Shown here in pieces: positions 17,072 through 26,037 of a stretch of DNA of 64,000 nt. Below the pieces are notes generated by a model. It saw only the letters and a program-made list of their open reading frames with translations, did no database searches and was not told where the DNA came from. How positions within the stretch are numbered: the stretch's first letter is position 1; every line of letters begins with the position of its first letter. This DNA is from Streptomyces sp. NBC_00390 (lineage in GTDB: Bacteria > Actinomycetota > Actinomycetes > Streptomycetales > Streptomycetaceae), in assembly GCF_036057275.1 (NCBI RefSeq), contig NZ_CP107945.1, positions 8,122,001-8,186,000 on the forward strand, written 5' to 3'. A program made the translations under genes and the position numbers.

Positions 17072-18562
17072 ATGAACAGACGTGGACTGCGATGGAGGCT
17101 CGGACTGACGAGCGCGATCGCGGTGACCAGTGCGGTGACCGGCCCTGTTGCCGCGCAGGCGCAGGGGACCGCGCCTGCCCGGATCGCCATCGCCGCGGAA
17201 CTCCGGGACGATTTCAACGGCGACGGGTACTCCGATGTGGCCTTCCCCGCGCCCTCGGGGACCGTCGGCGGCAAGGCGAAGGCGGGATACGTGGCCGTCG
17301 TGTACGGCTCGTCGACGGGCCTGAAGACCTCGACCAAGCAGGTGTTCCACCAGGACAGCGCAGGCATCCCTGGTGTCGTCGAGGCCGGGGACGTGTACGG
17401 GAGCTCGGTCACCACGGGTGATCTGGACGGCGACGGCTACGCGGATCTGGTCGTGGGCGCGTCCGGTGAGGACATCGGAACCATCTCCAACTCGGGCTCT
17501 CTCGCAGTTATCTGGGGCGGTGACAAGGGGCTGTCGGGTTCCGGTTCCGCGACGCTGGCCGTCGGCGACGAGGCCCACGACCGGCTCGGCTGGACGGTCA
17601 GGGCCGGGGACTTCGACGAGGACGGTGCCATCGACGTCGTCGGGGTCGAGAACTACCTGAATCTGCGAGTGCTGTCCGGGCCTTTCGGCCGCGACGGTTC
17701 GTCGCGGAGCACGGCATCGGTCACCGACATCGAGGACATGCGGCTCCTGGATCTCGCAGTGGGCGACATCAACGGCGACGGGGTCACCGACCTTGTCGCC
17801 GTGGTCAACTCGCTCGACGAGTACGACTGGCGGCACATCCGCTACTGGACGGGCACGAAGACGGGACTGACCGGACCCATCTCGGTCAAGCGCGCGAACG
17901 GGTTCCGGCTCGAGGGCGGCGAGAGACTCGACGTCGGCGATGTGAACAACGACGGCATCGACGACATCGTCGTGGGGCGGGCCGTCGACGGCTACGACAG
18001 CGACCTGGGGATACCGACCGCCAACGGCGGCATGATCACCTACGTCCCCGGCAGCAACAACGGCCCGGTCGGCACCCAGGCGAAGGTCTTCAACCAGGAC
18101 AGCGCGGGCATCCCGGGTGTCGCGGAGAACAACGACGCGTTCGGTGAGTTCATCCAGGTCGCCGACGTCAACGGTGACGGCTACGCGGACGTGTCCGTCG
18201 GCGTCCCCGGTGAGGACTTCGACGGCAGGAACCAGGCGGGAGCGGTCGTCACCCTCCGAGGCACGGCCGCCGGGCTCACCGGCACGGGCGCCGGGAGCTA
18301 CTCGCAGAACACCGCGGGCGTTCCCGGCACCGCGGAGAACAACGACGGCTTCGGCGCGGCCGGCAAGCTGGTCGACACCAACGGCGACGGTCGCGCCGAG
18401 TTGGTTGTCGGCGCCCCCGGCGAGAACGCCGACGCCGGCTCGGTGTGGGTGTTCAAGTCCAACTCCTCCGGGGTGACGCCCACCGGTTCGTTCACCTTCG
18501 GCGCGGGCACGCTCGGCACGGTCGCGACGGGTGCGCTGCTCGGCTCGACGTTCAACTACTGA
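17072..18562 (+). CDS. Secreted FG-GAP / integrin alpha-like beta-propeller protein
   Basis: The 496-residue protein has a signal peptide (MNRRGLRWRLGL, hydrophobic core, cleavage near AQAQG at about 33) and about seven FG-GAP repeats. Each has a calcium-binding loop of the type DFNGDGYSD, DLDGDGYADLV, DINGDGVTDLV, DVNNDGIDDIV, DVNGDGYAD or DTNGDGRAELV, followed by a VG-P/S-GED turn. FG-GAP repeats form a seven-bladed propeller stabilised by calcium. Such proteins are common and abundant in Streptomyces secretomes, with adhesion-like or unknown roles. GGAG precedes the ATG. A hairpin lies 12 bases after the stop. Confidence 0.9.
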   Translation: MNRRGLRWRLGLTSAIAVTSAVTGPVAAQAQGTAPARIAIAAELRDDFNGDGYSDVAFPAPSGTVGGKAKAGYVAVVYGSSTGLKTSTKQVFHQDSAGIPGVVEAGDVYGSSVTTGDLDGDGYADLVVGASGEDIGTISNSGSLAVIWGGDKGLSGSGSATLAVGDEAHDRLGWTVRAGDFDEDGAIDVVGVENYLNLRVLSGPFGRDGSSRSTASVTDIEDMRLLDLAVGDINGDGVTDLVAVVNSLDEYDWRHIRYWTGTKTGLTGPISVKRANGFRLEGGERLDVGDVNNDGIDDIVVGRAVDGYDSDLGIPTANGGMITYVPGSNNGPVGTQAKVFNQDSAGIPGVAENNDAFGEFIQVADVNGDGYADVSVGVPGEDFDGRNQAGAVVTLRGTAAGLTGTGAGSYSQNTAGVPGTAENNDGFGAAGKLVDTNGDGRAELVVGAPGENADAGSVWVFKSNSSGVTPTGSFTFGAGTLGTVATGALLGSTFNY

Positions 18563-18574
18563 GCCACGGCCGCC

Positions 18575-18613
18575 GTGGCGGTCACAGGTGTCGGCGACGC
18601 CCGTGACCGCCAC
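18575..18613 (+). terminator. Terminator-like hairpin after FG-GAP gene
   Basis: GTGGCGGTCAC (18575-18585) and GTGACCGCCAC (18603-18613) form a perfect 11-bp stem with a 17-base loop, 12 bases beyond the stop codon. Confidence 0.75.
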
Positions 18614-18844
18614 ATCCGGAGCAGCCGAGACCTGTCCTCCCCCGTCCACACCGACCACCGCAGCCGCCAAGAGCAAGGCAGCGTGATCGGTCCCTGCATT
18701 GTCTGGCGAATCCGCCACGCCGACGGCACCCGCCTACGTCGGTCGTCTCCCGGGCCGACGTGGCTCGACCGGCGACTACCCGAGCGGCCATCTGTTCCCA
18801 GCTCCTGCTCCTGCGTCGCTTCGGGTGCGATGCGACGCCGTGTC

Positions 18845-19207
18845 CTATGCGGTGCCGGGCCCGTCGAGGAAGCGAAGCAGCACGGCGGCCTCCGCGCGGA
18901 GCCGCGCGGCTCGGTCAGCGTGCGCGGGCGCAGTCAACTGCGCCGCAACCTCCAGTCGCTCGGCGGCCTCGGCGCGCACGACATCCACCAGACTGTGCTC
19001 GCTCAGCTCACGCCGAGCTGCTTCGGTGACGCCGACACCAACCGGCGACTGCTCAAGGGCCAAGCCGCGGAGCTCAGCCTCGCCCACGGGCACCGCCTCA
19101 GCGTTGTCCAGCGCAGCAAGTGTTGCGCGCAAGGCGCTCACCGCGGCCTTGTCACGGGCACGCATCGCTTCCTGCAGCGCTTGACGCATACGAAGACGTA
19201 AGGACAT
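18845..19207 (-). CDS. GatB/YqeY-domain protein
   Basis: The 120-residue protein fits the YqeY family: a helical N-terminal half beginning LRLRMRQALQEAMRARDKAAVSALRATLAALDNAEAVP and a C-terminal helical tail. YqeY resembles the tail domain of the GatB subunit of tRNA amidotransferase, which binds tRNA; free-standing YqeY proteins have no settled function. The ATG at 19207 is chosen because family similarity starts there. It is shorter than the usual 145-150 residues, having lost part of the C-terminal domain spacing. Confidence 0.75.
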   Translation of the reverse strand: MSLRLRMRQALQEAMRARDKAAVSALRATLAALDNAEAVPVGEAELRGLALEQSPVGVGVTEAARRELSEHSLVDVVRAEAAERLEVAAQLTAPAHADRAARLRAEAAVLLRFLDGPGTA

Positions 19208-19316
19208 GCCGGTGACCTTATGGTGGCGCCCCTGGACCCACAACGCGATATACGTGCAGCACCAGGCTTACCGCCGACTGAGGCGCCCGACAAGATCGCG
19301 AAGTCGGACTGGAGTA

Positions 19317-20249
19317 CTAGCAGGCGATATAGCAGCGGATGGTCGTGCCGTCGGGGCCGGTGTGGACGCGTACGAGATCGGCGAGCAGATGTGCGAGGAG
19401 CAGGCCTCGTCCGCCTCGTTGGTCCAGGGCGGGCGGCCGACGGCCGGCGAGCGGGTCACTGATGTGCCCGCGGTCTCGGACCTCACACACCACCTGGGAG
19501 CCCTCGGCCCAGACCCGCATCGTGCCCGAGCCGCCGCCGTGCACCACGCTGTTCGTGGTCAACTCGGCAACCGCCAGAGCGAGATCCTCCAGACGGGTCC
19601 CGGACAGGCCGAGCCGCGCGGCCCGCTCGACCGCGAAATGCCGGACAGCCGACAACTCGTCGACGCCGAAGACATGCGCCTCGGCAGCTCCTTCCGTTGG
19701 TGAGAGCGGCAGGTTGTACCGCTCCACGACATGCCCGGGTGCGTAGGAGGGGCTGGGCTGCTGATGGCCGCGGGAGACGACGACGGGGTGGGTGGCGTAG
19801 GCGTCGGTGAGCACCTGCTCGTCGAGCCGGTCGGCGTCGTACGGGCACAGGATGGTCGCGTTCCTACCCCGGAACGCGGGGTTGATCAGGGCCTCGTGCT
19901 GGGCGCAGGCCGGGTACTCCAGGCTGCTGCGGCCGGGCCAGATCGGCTCGCCGATGATCCGTACCCGCGTCCCCGGATGGGCGTCGGCGAAAGCATGCAG
20001 TACGGCGGGGATGATCCGGCCGGGATTGCGTCCGGCCGTGGTCATGTCGACGAAGTGCACGGTGGTGGCGTCCTCGTCGAGGGCTTCTTGGAGCAGGGCC
20101 AGGTTCGGGCCGGGTACGGCGACCGCCACCGGCTCTCCGGTCCTCAGGCCGTCGCGGATGAAGGGCACCGTGCCGTTCAGGTACTCCCGGTCGCCCCGGT
20201 AGAAAAGGGCGGGGTGCACAAACGCCTCGGTGGAAGTCGGGGCCGTCAT
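19317..20249 (-). CDS. MEDS-domain / HATPase anti-sigma-type kinase
   Basis: The 310-residue protein has an N-terminal MEDS domain (about 10-165; HPALFYRGDREYLNGTVPFI, VRIIGEPIWPGRS, ATILCPYD), which is found in methanogen/methylotroph sensory proteins, and a C-terminal HATPase_c_2 domain (about 195-305) with the N-box ELTTNSVVHGG and G-box GGRGLLLAHLLAD. This matches RsbW-like serine kinases that bind STAS proteins. The ATG overlaps the stop of the STAS gene by one base, so they are co-expressed, and together form a partner-switching pair. The MEDS domain would be the sensory input. No sigma factor lies next to it. Confidence 0.9.
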   Translation of the reverse strand: MTAPTSTEAFVHPALFYRGDREYLNGTVPFIRDGLRTGEPVAVAVPGPNLALLQEALDEDATTVHFVDMTTAGRNPGRIIPAVLHAFADAHPGTRVRIIGEPIWPGRSSLEYPACAQHEALINPAFRGRNATILCPYDADRLDEQVLTDAYATHPVVVSRGHQQPSPSYAPGHVVERYNLPLSPTEGAAEAHVFGVDELSAVRHFAVERAARLGLSGTRLEDLALAVAELTTNSVVHGGGSGTMRVWAEGSQVVCEVRDRGHISDPLAGRRPPALDQRGGRGLLLAHLLADLVRVHTGPDGTTIRCYIAC

Positions 20250-20614
20250 CACGCCGCCACCTCGATCGCGGCAAGATCCGGCCAGAACATCTCCAGCAGC
20301 CGCCGCATGGTGGCGGGCGGTTGGTCGAGCACGATACGCCGCCCCGCGGGCAGTTCCTGGGCGGTCACCGCCAAAGCGGAGACGCCGGCGACGTCGATGA
20401 AGGTGACTGCGGAGAGCTCCAGGTGGCACACCTCCGCATCGCGCAGCGCCAGGCGATCCAGCGTCTGCTCCCAGGCTGGACAGGTGGCGAGAGTGATCTC
20501 GCCGGCCGCCCGCCACCCCGTGCGGTCGGCCAAGGGGTGCACCTGCAATGCGTCCGTGGAGCCGACGGACGATGCCGTCGATGCATCCGCGGCCCGCGAC
20601 CTGCCCACATTCAT
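20249..20614 (-). CDS. STAS-domain anti-anti-sigma-like protein
   Basis: The 121-residue protein is one STAS domain (about 25-118): GWRAAGEITLATCPAWEQ, then the central strand and loop CHLELSAVTFIDVAGVSAL, and RRIVLDQPPATMRRLLEM. STAS proteins release sigma factors by binding HATPase kinases when unphosphorylated. The usual phosphorylated Ser in the FxDSSG-type loop is absent: the loop reads IDVAGVSAL, so the acceptor is shifted or missing. The ATG at 20614 is the best guess; frames extend further upstream with no good start. It is the first gene of the pair with the MEDS kinase. Confidence 0.8.
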   Translation of the reverse strand: MNVGRSRAADASTASSVGSTDALQVHPLADRTGWRAAGEITLATCPAWEQTLDRLALRDAEVCHLELSAVTFIDVAGVSALAVTAQELPAGRRIVLDQPPATMRRLLEMFWPDLAAIEVAA

Positions 20615-21142
20615 CACCCCCGGATTGCGACCGGTTCGTGGCCCAGTATGCCCGTGTGCCGTGCGGGCGATACGGATCACCTTGCCGGTGACGATACTCG
20701 CCGAGCGCCGCCATGGTCTGCGCGACCAGCAGCAGATCAAGGACGCTCCTGAGTTCCACCGCGACAAGCATCTCGGCGACCGTGCCCACCACGACGAGCC
20801 GGGCACCTACTACGGCACCGGCGGCCCGTTCGCCTGATCCAAGCCCGGTCTGAGAAAAGCGGCCCCGGGGCTCTTCGAAGAGTCCCGGGGGCTGTCTCGG
20901 CGGTCGAGGTCAACTGGCCCCACAAGGCCGAACGGCGTCGGCTCGGCAAGTCCGACCGATGGACGCCGGCGACTCCCGCCCCGCGGCTCGGCGGCCTTCC
21001 AGTTCTTCGACGGCGAGTGGCGAGACCACGAGCGCCGGACCAGCGCCGCCACACAGAACACCAACCAAGCTCAGCTCAGCTGGGCTTCAAGGGCACCCCA
21101 TGACCCGGCCGGTGAGGGGTTTCCCTCCCCTACGCTGGCGTG
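20615..21142. other. 528-bp intergenic region with hairpin
   Basis: No gene is established. A short natural-looking frame ends at 20837 (segment EFHRDKHLGDRAHHDEPGTY), perhaps the tail of a lost gene. A hairpin (20863-20890) follows it. Confidence 0.4.
20863..20890. terminator. Strong hairpin
   Basis: CCCCGGGG plus CTCTTCGAAGAG plus TCCCGGGG form a 28-base near-perfect palindrome centred at 20876/20877, one G-T wobble. It lies 25 bases after the possible gene tail ending at 20837. Confidence 0.65.
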
Positions 21143-21742
21143 ATGGGTGTGGGGACAGAAGTGCTGATCGTGGACTGGGCGCGGGTGGAGACCGCCGCGG
21201 CCGGCGACCGGGAAGAGCTGTTGATCGATGCCGCTTTCGGAGAGGCGTACAGCGACGACATCTTCGAGCATGGCTGGTCGTGGCCCGCGCAGCCGGGTGA
21301 GGACTGGTACGGCAGGTATGCGTTGCGGAACACGTTCGGCTCGTACAAGCCGCACTTTTGGGCCGGTCACCGCTGGGACCACATGCGCGACTTCGTCGAG
21401 CCGAAGGTGCGCGAGGTGCTGGACCGCTTCAACGACGCGCTGTTCTGGCACCGTCTGGAGGACACCACCGGGGTCGGGTCCGGGCTCCCGGAGCGGCCGT
21501 GCACCTGGGACGCGGACCTGTTGCTGTGGTGTCCGCCCGATCATGTGCCGCTGATCGCCGGGTGGTGGAGGCAGGCGGCACCCCAACTGGAATCTCTGCG
21601 CGAGCCGTTCACCCGGCACGCCGCAGAACCCGGCGGATGGATCACGACCTTCGAATCGTTTGCCGACCTCCTCATCGACTGGGGAGAGGTGGTCACGGAG
21701 GCAGAGCGCCGCGGCTGGGGCATCGTCGGCGTGCGCTGCTGA
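21143..21742 (+). CDS. Hypothetical protein
   Basis: The 199-residue protein begins MGVGTEVLIVDWARVE and is rich in Trp (at least nine) and acidic residues: FEHGWSWPAQPGEDWYGRY, HFWAGHRWDHMRDFVEP, LLLWCPPDHVPLIAGWW. Hydrophobic periodicity looks like a soluble alpha/beta fold. I do not recognise a domain. Codon use is typical for the window. No strong ribosome binding site precedes the ATG, and a GTG lies one codon upstream, so the transcript may be leaderless. Confidence 0.7.
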   Translation: MGVGTEVLIVDWARVETAAAGDREELLIDAAFGEAYSDDIFEHGWSWPAQPGEDWYGRYALRNTFGSYKPHFWAGHRWDHMRDFVEPKVREVLDRFNDALFWHRLEDTTGVGSGLPERPCTWDADLLLWCPPDHVPLIAGWWRQAAPQLESLREPFTRHAAEPGGWITTFESFADLLIDWGEVVTEAERRGWGIVGVRC

Positions 21743-21806
21743 CCGCCGTGACCGTTCCCGGTTCGCATCCCAGCAGCGGGATGGGTGTGCCGGCGGTGTG
21801 TTCGCT

Positions 21807-22643
21807 TCAGGTGCGGGGCGAAGCGTCCAGGAACCGATGGAGGGAGGCCGTCATGCTGGTCACGAAGTCGTCGCGGGTCCGGTCGGAGACCAGGTCGAGG
21901 GACAAGTACGGGTTGAGATCCTCCAGCTCGACCAGGAGCAGTTCGCCTTCCTGGGTGCGGCAGGCGTCCACGCGCTGGATGCCGTGGTCGAGGGTGTTCC
22001 AGTCGATGAAGCGGTGGGCGAAGGTGAGGTCGGCATCGGTGGGCCGGTAAGGCTCAAGGTCCCAGCGCCGGTCGGGGGTGGGGGCGCGGAGGGCGTACTG
22101 GAAGGCGTCGTCGACATAGTAGAAGGACACCTCGTAGCGGAAATCGATGCGCGGCTGGACCAGGATGTCGCCGTAGGCGAGGCCGCTGAGCTGGTCCCGG
22201 GGCACGAAGTTCAGGCCGATGGAGTCGGCGCCGGCCTTCGGCTTGACCACGTAACTCCCGGTCTCGGGCAGCAGGTGAAGGTCATGGGGGCGGTCGATGG
22301 TGGGGATGACCGGGTACCCGGCAGTCGTCAGATCCAGCAGGTACTGCTTGCCGACCATGTCGCCGCGCCCGGACAGCGGGTTGTAGACCCGGGTGCCACG
22401 TGCAGCAGCCTGCTCCCGGAAGGCGTCGTACTTCTTCTGGTAGTGCAGCACGGGGCCGCTGTTGCGGACGACGACCGCGTCGAAGGCGTCCATCAGCGCC
22501 GCGGCGTCCAGGGGGTGACACAGGGCGAGGTCGAAGGCGTCGCGCAGACGCGAGGTCAAGAAGATGTCCTCGTCGCCGTAGCGCCGTCCCTGAGCCTGGT
22601 AGGCGAGATCGGTCACGAACAGGACGCTGGGGCGGCCGGGCAC
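21807..22643 (-). CDS. ATP-grasp-like protein
   Basis: The 278-residue protein starts at a GTG with AAGGAGA upstream. Sequence features suit the ATP-grasp superfamily as in glutathione synthase/RimK-like enzymes: a pre-grasp alpha/beta domain (VLFVTDLAYQ, VVVRNSGPVLHYQKKY), a Lys-containing strand YVVKPKAGADSIGL, a hinge ILVQPRIDFRYEVSFYYV, and the metal-binding VELEDLNPYLSLDL near the C-terminus, in which Glu and Asn would hold magnesium. Such enzymes ligate a carboxylate to an amine. The substrate is unknown, and the gene stands alone. Confidence 0.72.
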   Translation of the reverse strand: MPGRPSVLFVTDLAYQAQGRRYGDEDIFLTSRLRDAFDLALCHPLDAAALMDAFDAVVVRNSGPVLHYQKKYDAFREQAAARGTRVYNPLSGRGDMVGKQYLLDLTTAGYPVIPTIDRPHDLHLLPETGSYVVKPKAGADSIGLNFVPRDQLSGLAYGDILVQPRIDFRYEVSFYYVDDAFQYALRAPTPDRRWDLEPYRPTDADLTFAHRFIDWNTLDHGIQRVDACRTQEGELLLVELEDLNPYLSLDLVSDRTRDDFVTSMTASLHRFLDASPRT

Positions 22644-22854
22644 GGTGCATCTCCTTACGCGGTGGCCACCAGCCTAGACATGCACGCAGGGCACGGCCGG
22701 TGCAGGGCCGTGCCCCACCCCTTCACTCCTGGTCGTCCCGTGAGCGACGAACGCGAGCCCGAACCCGATGACGTGCGCGGCTCTGCGCGACGGCAGCGGC
22801 CGGGACAGGTGTGGGCCCGTGGGGGTGCCCAGCCGGCGGCCGGGCGCCCGGCCG
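22644..22854. other. Intergenic, possibly eroded sigma gene 5' part
   Basis: No start or sigma region 2 is readable before the sigma-like fragment at 22855; the upstream sequence does not code for a recognisable product in any frame. Confidence 0.35.
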
Positions 22855-23050
22855 GAACAGAGGCGAGCGTGGTTGTTGGGGATCGCGACGAACGTCACGT
22901 GCAACACCGAGCGGGCGGCCCGAAGACACCAGGCCGCGCTCAGGACCGTCCCACCCCCGGGCCCCGTGCCGGACGTCGCCGACGCGGTGACACAACGCCT
23001 GGCCGGCACCGAGGAACTGGCTGCCGCGCCGGAGGCATTGAGCAAGATGC
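22855..23050 (+). pseudogene. ECF sigma factor remnant
   Basis: About 65 codons resemble the region between sigma domains 2 and 4 of Streptomyces ECF sigma factors: RAWLLGIATNVTCNTERAA, then RRHQAALRTVPPPGPVPDV and the start of a region-4 helix. Both the region-2 core and the DNA-binding region-4 helices are missing, and the frame continues into unrelated sequence. I read it as a deletion remnant. The similarity is by eye and covers a variable part of the family. Confidence 0.5.
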
Positions 23051-23146
23051 TCCACCAGGGGAGAGGGAGCAGCGTGAGCGAGACCTTCACCTGGCCGCCG
23101 AGTCCGTATGGCGGCGCTTGTCACCCGGGGGCGGCGATTGGGCGTA

Positions 23147-24250
23147 TCAGCACTTACGGGACTGGACAGTGAATGCGCCGGGTGCATTCATCCAGTCGTG
23201 GGTGACGGTGCTGGCGCCGTGTTGGGCGAGATGGGCGACGCGTTCCGCAGCCGCGGTCGGGTCCGGGTCGGTCTCGTCCAGGGCGGGGGGAACGGTTGCT
23301 GCCGCGGTGGCCGTGGTCAGGTAGTGGTTGGAGCAGTACCAGGCCATGTCATATCCCCCGCCCAGCCAGTTGACCGCCTGAGTATCGAACATGACGAACC
23401 AGGGGCGCAGCGAGGGTTCGTATTTCGTGCGGGGATCGCCGGTGCCGGACGTGGGGTGCATGTCCGGCCACATCATCGCCTGCTCGAGTCCGCCCGTGCC
23501 GGCCAGGTCCCGTACGTGCCTCGCGTACTCCTCGGCGGTGGAGAGGTTGTCCAGGTCGTAGCCGGCGAGCTTGTTCTCGATGGTGCCGGTGATCGGGTAG
23601 AAGATGAACTTCCCGCGGAGTTGCCGCCAGGTCGGCCAGGCATCCGCCTTCGCGGCGGCGTCGAGGGTGGGGTACGTCGTGCCCATCATGTCGCTGGGCT
23701 TGAAGACCCGGTCGGCGCCGAGGTGGTTCTTGATCAGCGAGTCGAGGTCGGCAGGTCCTTTGCCGGCCTTCTTGCGGAAGCCCCATTTCAACTCGAGCTT
23801 GATGTAGACGGGGTCGTGATCCGGGTGGGCCTCGCTCCAGTCGCCGAGGTTGTCCAGGCAGGTTCGCAGACTCCCGTTGCTCTGGGTGGTCTTGAAGATC
23901 CAGGTGCCGACCTTGTAGGTGCAGTTGTTGTCGTTGATCAGAGGGTTGGAGTGGCTGACGACCCATCCGCCCGTGCCGCTGTAGGTGCTGTAGACGTCGA
24001 GCTCCAAAAGGCGGGCGCCTTTGTCCAGCGCTTTGGTGAGCTTGTTGGATTTGTCTTCCTCGAAGGCGTTGTGCAGGCCGGAAAGGGTGATGCGGTCCAG
24101 CCGCGTGTCGTCGAAAGCCGACGACACGCTCGTGGCCGCACTGGCCGACACGCCTGACGCACCCGGCAAGACGCCGGCAAGCAGCAGGGCACTGCCCAGA
24201 ACGCAGGCTCTGCGCAGCCATCTGCCTGAGGCGGCGATCTTCACGGACAT
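23147..24250 (-). CDS. Secreted calcium-dependent PI-specific phospholipase C-like protein
   Basis: The 367-residue protein has a signal peptide (MSVKIAASGRWLRRACVLGS, cleavage near ASA at about 37) and a TIM-barrel PLC domain. The catalytic His residues are expected in ITLSGLHNAFEED and WVVSHSNPLI; ARLLELDVYS supplies the acidic metal ligands and PVYIKLELKWGF the Lys/Glu strand. This matches the calcium-dependent Streptomyces PI-PLC (SaPLC1-type, PI-PLC-C1 family), which cleaves phosphatidylinositol to cyclic inositol phosphate and diacylglycerol. Later segments include KFIFYPITGTIEN and HDWMNAPGAF. GGGAG lies five bases before the ATG. It stands alone. Confidence 0.88.
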   Translation of the reverse strand: MSVKIAASGRWLRRACVLGSALLLAGVLPGASGVSASAATSVSSAFDDTRLDRITLSGLHNAFEEDKSNKLTKALDKGARLLELDVYSTYSGTGGWVVSHSNPLINDNNCTYKVGTWIFKTTQSNGSLRTCLDNLGDWSEAHPDHDPVYIKLELKWGFRKKAGKGPADLDSLIKNHLGADRVFKPSDMMGTTYPTLDAAAKADAWPTWRQLRGKFIFYPITGTIENKLAGYDLDNLSTAEEYARHVRDLAGTGGLEQAMMWPDMHPTSGTGDPRTKYEPSLRPWFVMFDTQAVNWLGGGYDMAWYCSNHYLTTATAAATVPPALDETDPDPTAAAERVAHLAQHGASTVTHDWMNAPGAFTVQSRKC

Positions 24251-24880
24251 CGAGACTCCCTGAATCCGAAGTGACGGTGCATCTACAGGCGGTGGGCGAC
24301 CCCCAACGCCGCGTGTCGGCCGTATGCGCGACCAATTTCGCGGTGCGTCGCGAAGGCGCGGCGGGTCGGCCGAGACTGCTGCAAGGAGTAGCACTGGGTG
24401 GAGCGGGGGGCCGGTCTACTCCGCGCAGGAGTGCCGCGGAACATGACTGAGCGACAGTAGCGGCGACGGCGTACCCGGGGTAACCCATCGGCTGGAACTC
24501 ACAGCTGTTCCATAGGCAGACTGCTGACGGTCAAACGAACGCACGGAGCCGCGGGCGCTGCGAGCCGCCAACAGCCCACTGGCACCAATGGCTCAGCTGA
24601 CACAGCGGCCCGACATCAAACCGGCAAGAACGGCTCAGCCGTGGCGAAGGCATGTGCTCAGGGTGCCTGGTTCCGTTCATCGACTGCATGCTCACCGTCT
24701 GGCCGACGCTGTCTCCCGGGATGAGGCTGTCGTGGCGGGGCTGGCCTATCGGCCGTATGCCTACAATTCGTTACCCTCACCAGGTGAGTGGAGACCACGA
24801 TGACGAGCCGATCTTCGTCTGCAGGCGGGGGACGCTTGTGTACAACCCGAACAACCCCATAGGGCGGGCGCTGATCGTGA
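24251..24880. other. 630-bp intergenic region
   Basis: No gene, repeat or clear hairpin recognised upstream of the phospholipase gene. Confidence 0.45.
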
Positions 24881-25287
24881 ATGTCCGCCGTGTTCGTGAG
24901 CGGGTTCATGTACCACCTCTTCGACAGCTCGCAGTGGAGCGAGGGCGAGTTTCGGGACGCTGTTCATGTAGCCGCACAACAACTGGAAGCGGAACCACAC
25001 ACCTTGGTGGGCCATCTCGGCTACAGGACCTGATCGAAGAAGCCGTTCAGGAGGCAGGACAGGGGCCCGAGCACACGGTCATCGATGTCGAACCCATCAA
25101 CGACTCGGATGCGACCGGTGCTGCCGGCAGCGTGGGCGGCGGCCATGGCCTGGACACCTTCGAGATCAGCACCGACGACGTCGTGACCACCTACTGCATG
25201 CGCATGTCCCCGCCGCACCCGGAAACGGACATGCCGAAGACCAAGACCGTCACTCTCACGGTGAACGTGAAGGAAGGACCCTGCTGA
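24881..25287 (+). pseudogene. Probable frameshifted small gene, unknown function
   Basis: Two abutting frames look like one broken gene. The first (24881-25033, 50 residues) begins MSAVFVSGFMYHLFDSSQWS and stops at TGA. The second, in another frame, continues without a usable start as LQDLIEEAVQEAGQGPEHTV, then acidic/Gly-rich sequence, and ends TVTLTVNVKEGPC at 25287. Amino-acid composition of both looks natural, unlike the Arg/Pro-rich noise frames around them. No domain is recognised. An alternative is two small genes, the second with a CTG start. Confidence 0.4.
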
Positions 25288-26037
25288 AGGCGCGCTGACG
25301 GGCTGCGCTCCACGGCCGCTGGTCGGCGGAGTCCGGCTGCTGTGCGGAGCGTGCGTTCGCGGCTCCGAGGTCCTGGGGCGACGCACGGCCCGGGTCCGCG
25401 GACGTCCTGCCACTCGTCGATCTGGACCTTCCGCCTCGGCTCCACCCGCCCCAGGTCCGCGGTGGTTCCAGCAGGGCCTCTGGGAGCCCTCGCAACAAGG
25501 CGCGGAGCCCGCGTCGTACAAGTCGGCCCAAGCTGGGCGATCGCGTCTCAGCGGGTTGACCTTGGCCTGTGTCAGCCCGAGCGAGCCGAGCTGTTGCGCC
25601 CATGATTCTGGTGGTGGCCGGCCGAGCGGCGGCGTCCACAGCGGCGTCCGTGGGGGTGACGCCCACTGAAACCCTCCGGGCTGGTCTTTGACCTGCACAG
25701 GAGCGCGGCGGAGTGCTGCCGGGCCGCGGTGCATGCGCGCACTCTGCGAGACTGAAGAGACGGCCCGGTGGACACAGCCGTAGCCGGGTCCACCGGACCG
25801 ACATCACCGGTGAGGACATCGCCGAGGCCGGCTCGGGAGGCTGCACGATGATCGCTCTGCATTCCGCTTGGGTAAACATGTTTTAGGTAAGAGAAACAGT
25901 CGCCTGGGGCGCGGTGCGCCAGCACAGTTCCGTTTGTATGGCGGGTTCTTTCTCAGAGGTATGCGGCTGCCGCGCGTCGGCAGCCAAAGGGGCATCGCTC
26001 AGCCATTTGCGCCCGCACCCGTCAGGAGGGGCACGCA
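25288..26037. other. 750-bp intergenic region
   Basis: No gene is recognised; long frames on both strands have noise-like composition. An AT-rich stretch at 25868-25895 contains GGGTAA and the palindrome AAACATGTTT (25874-25883), and is the likeliest promoter for the NfeD/SPFH pair. Confidence 0.45.

Noticed and set aside
20737..20837. Possible gene tail ending GTYYGTGGPFA
   Set aside because: Only about 30 codons read naturally and no upstream gene is visible.
25256..25879. Open frames on both strands in 25.3-25.9 kb
   Set aside because: No domain, no ribosome binding site, and composition typical of chance frames in GC-rich DNA.
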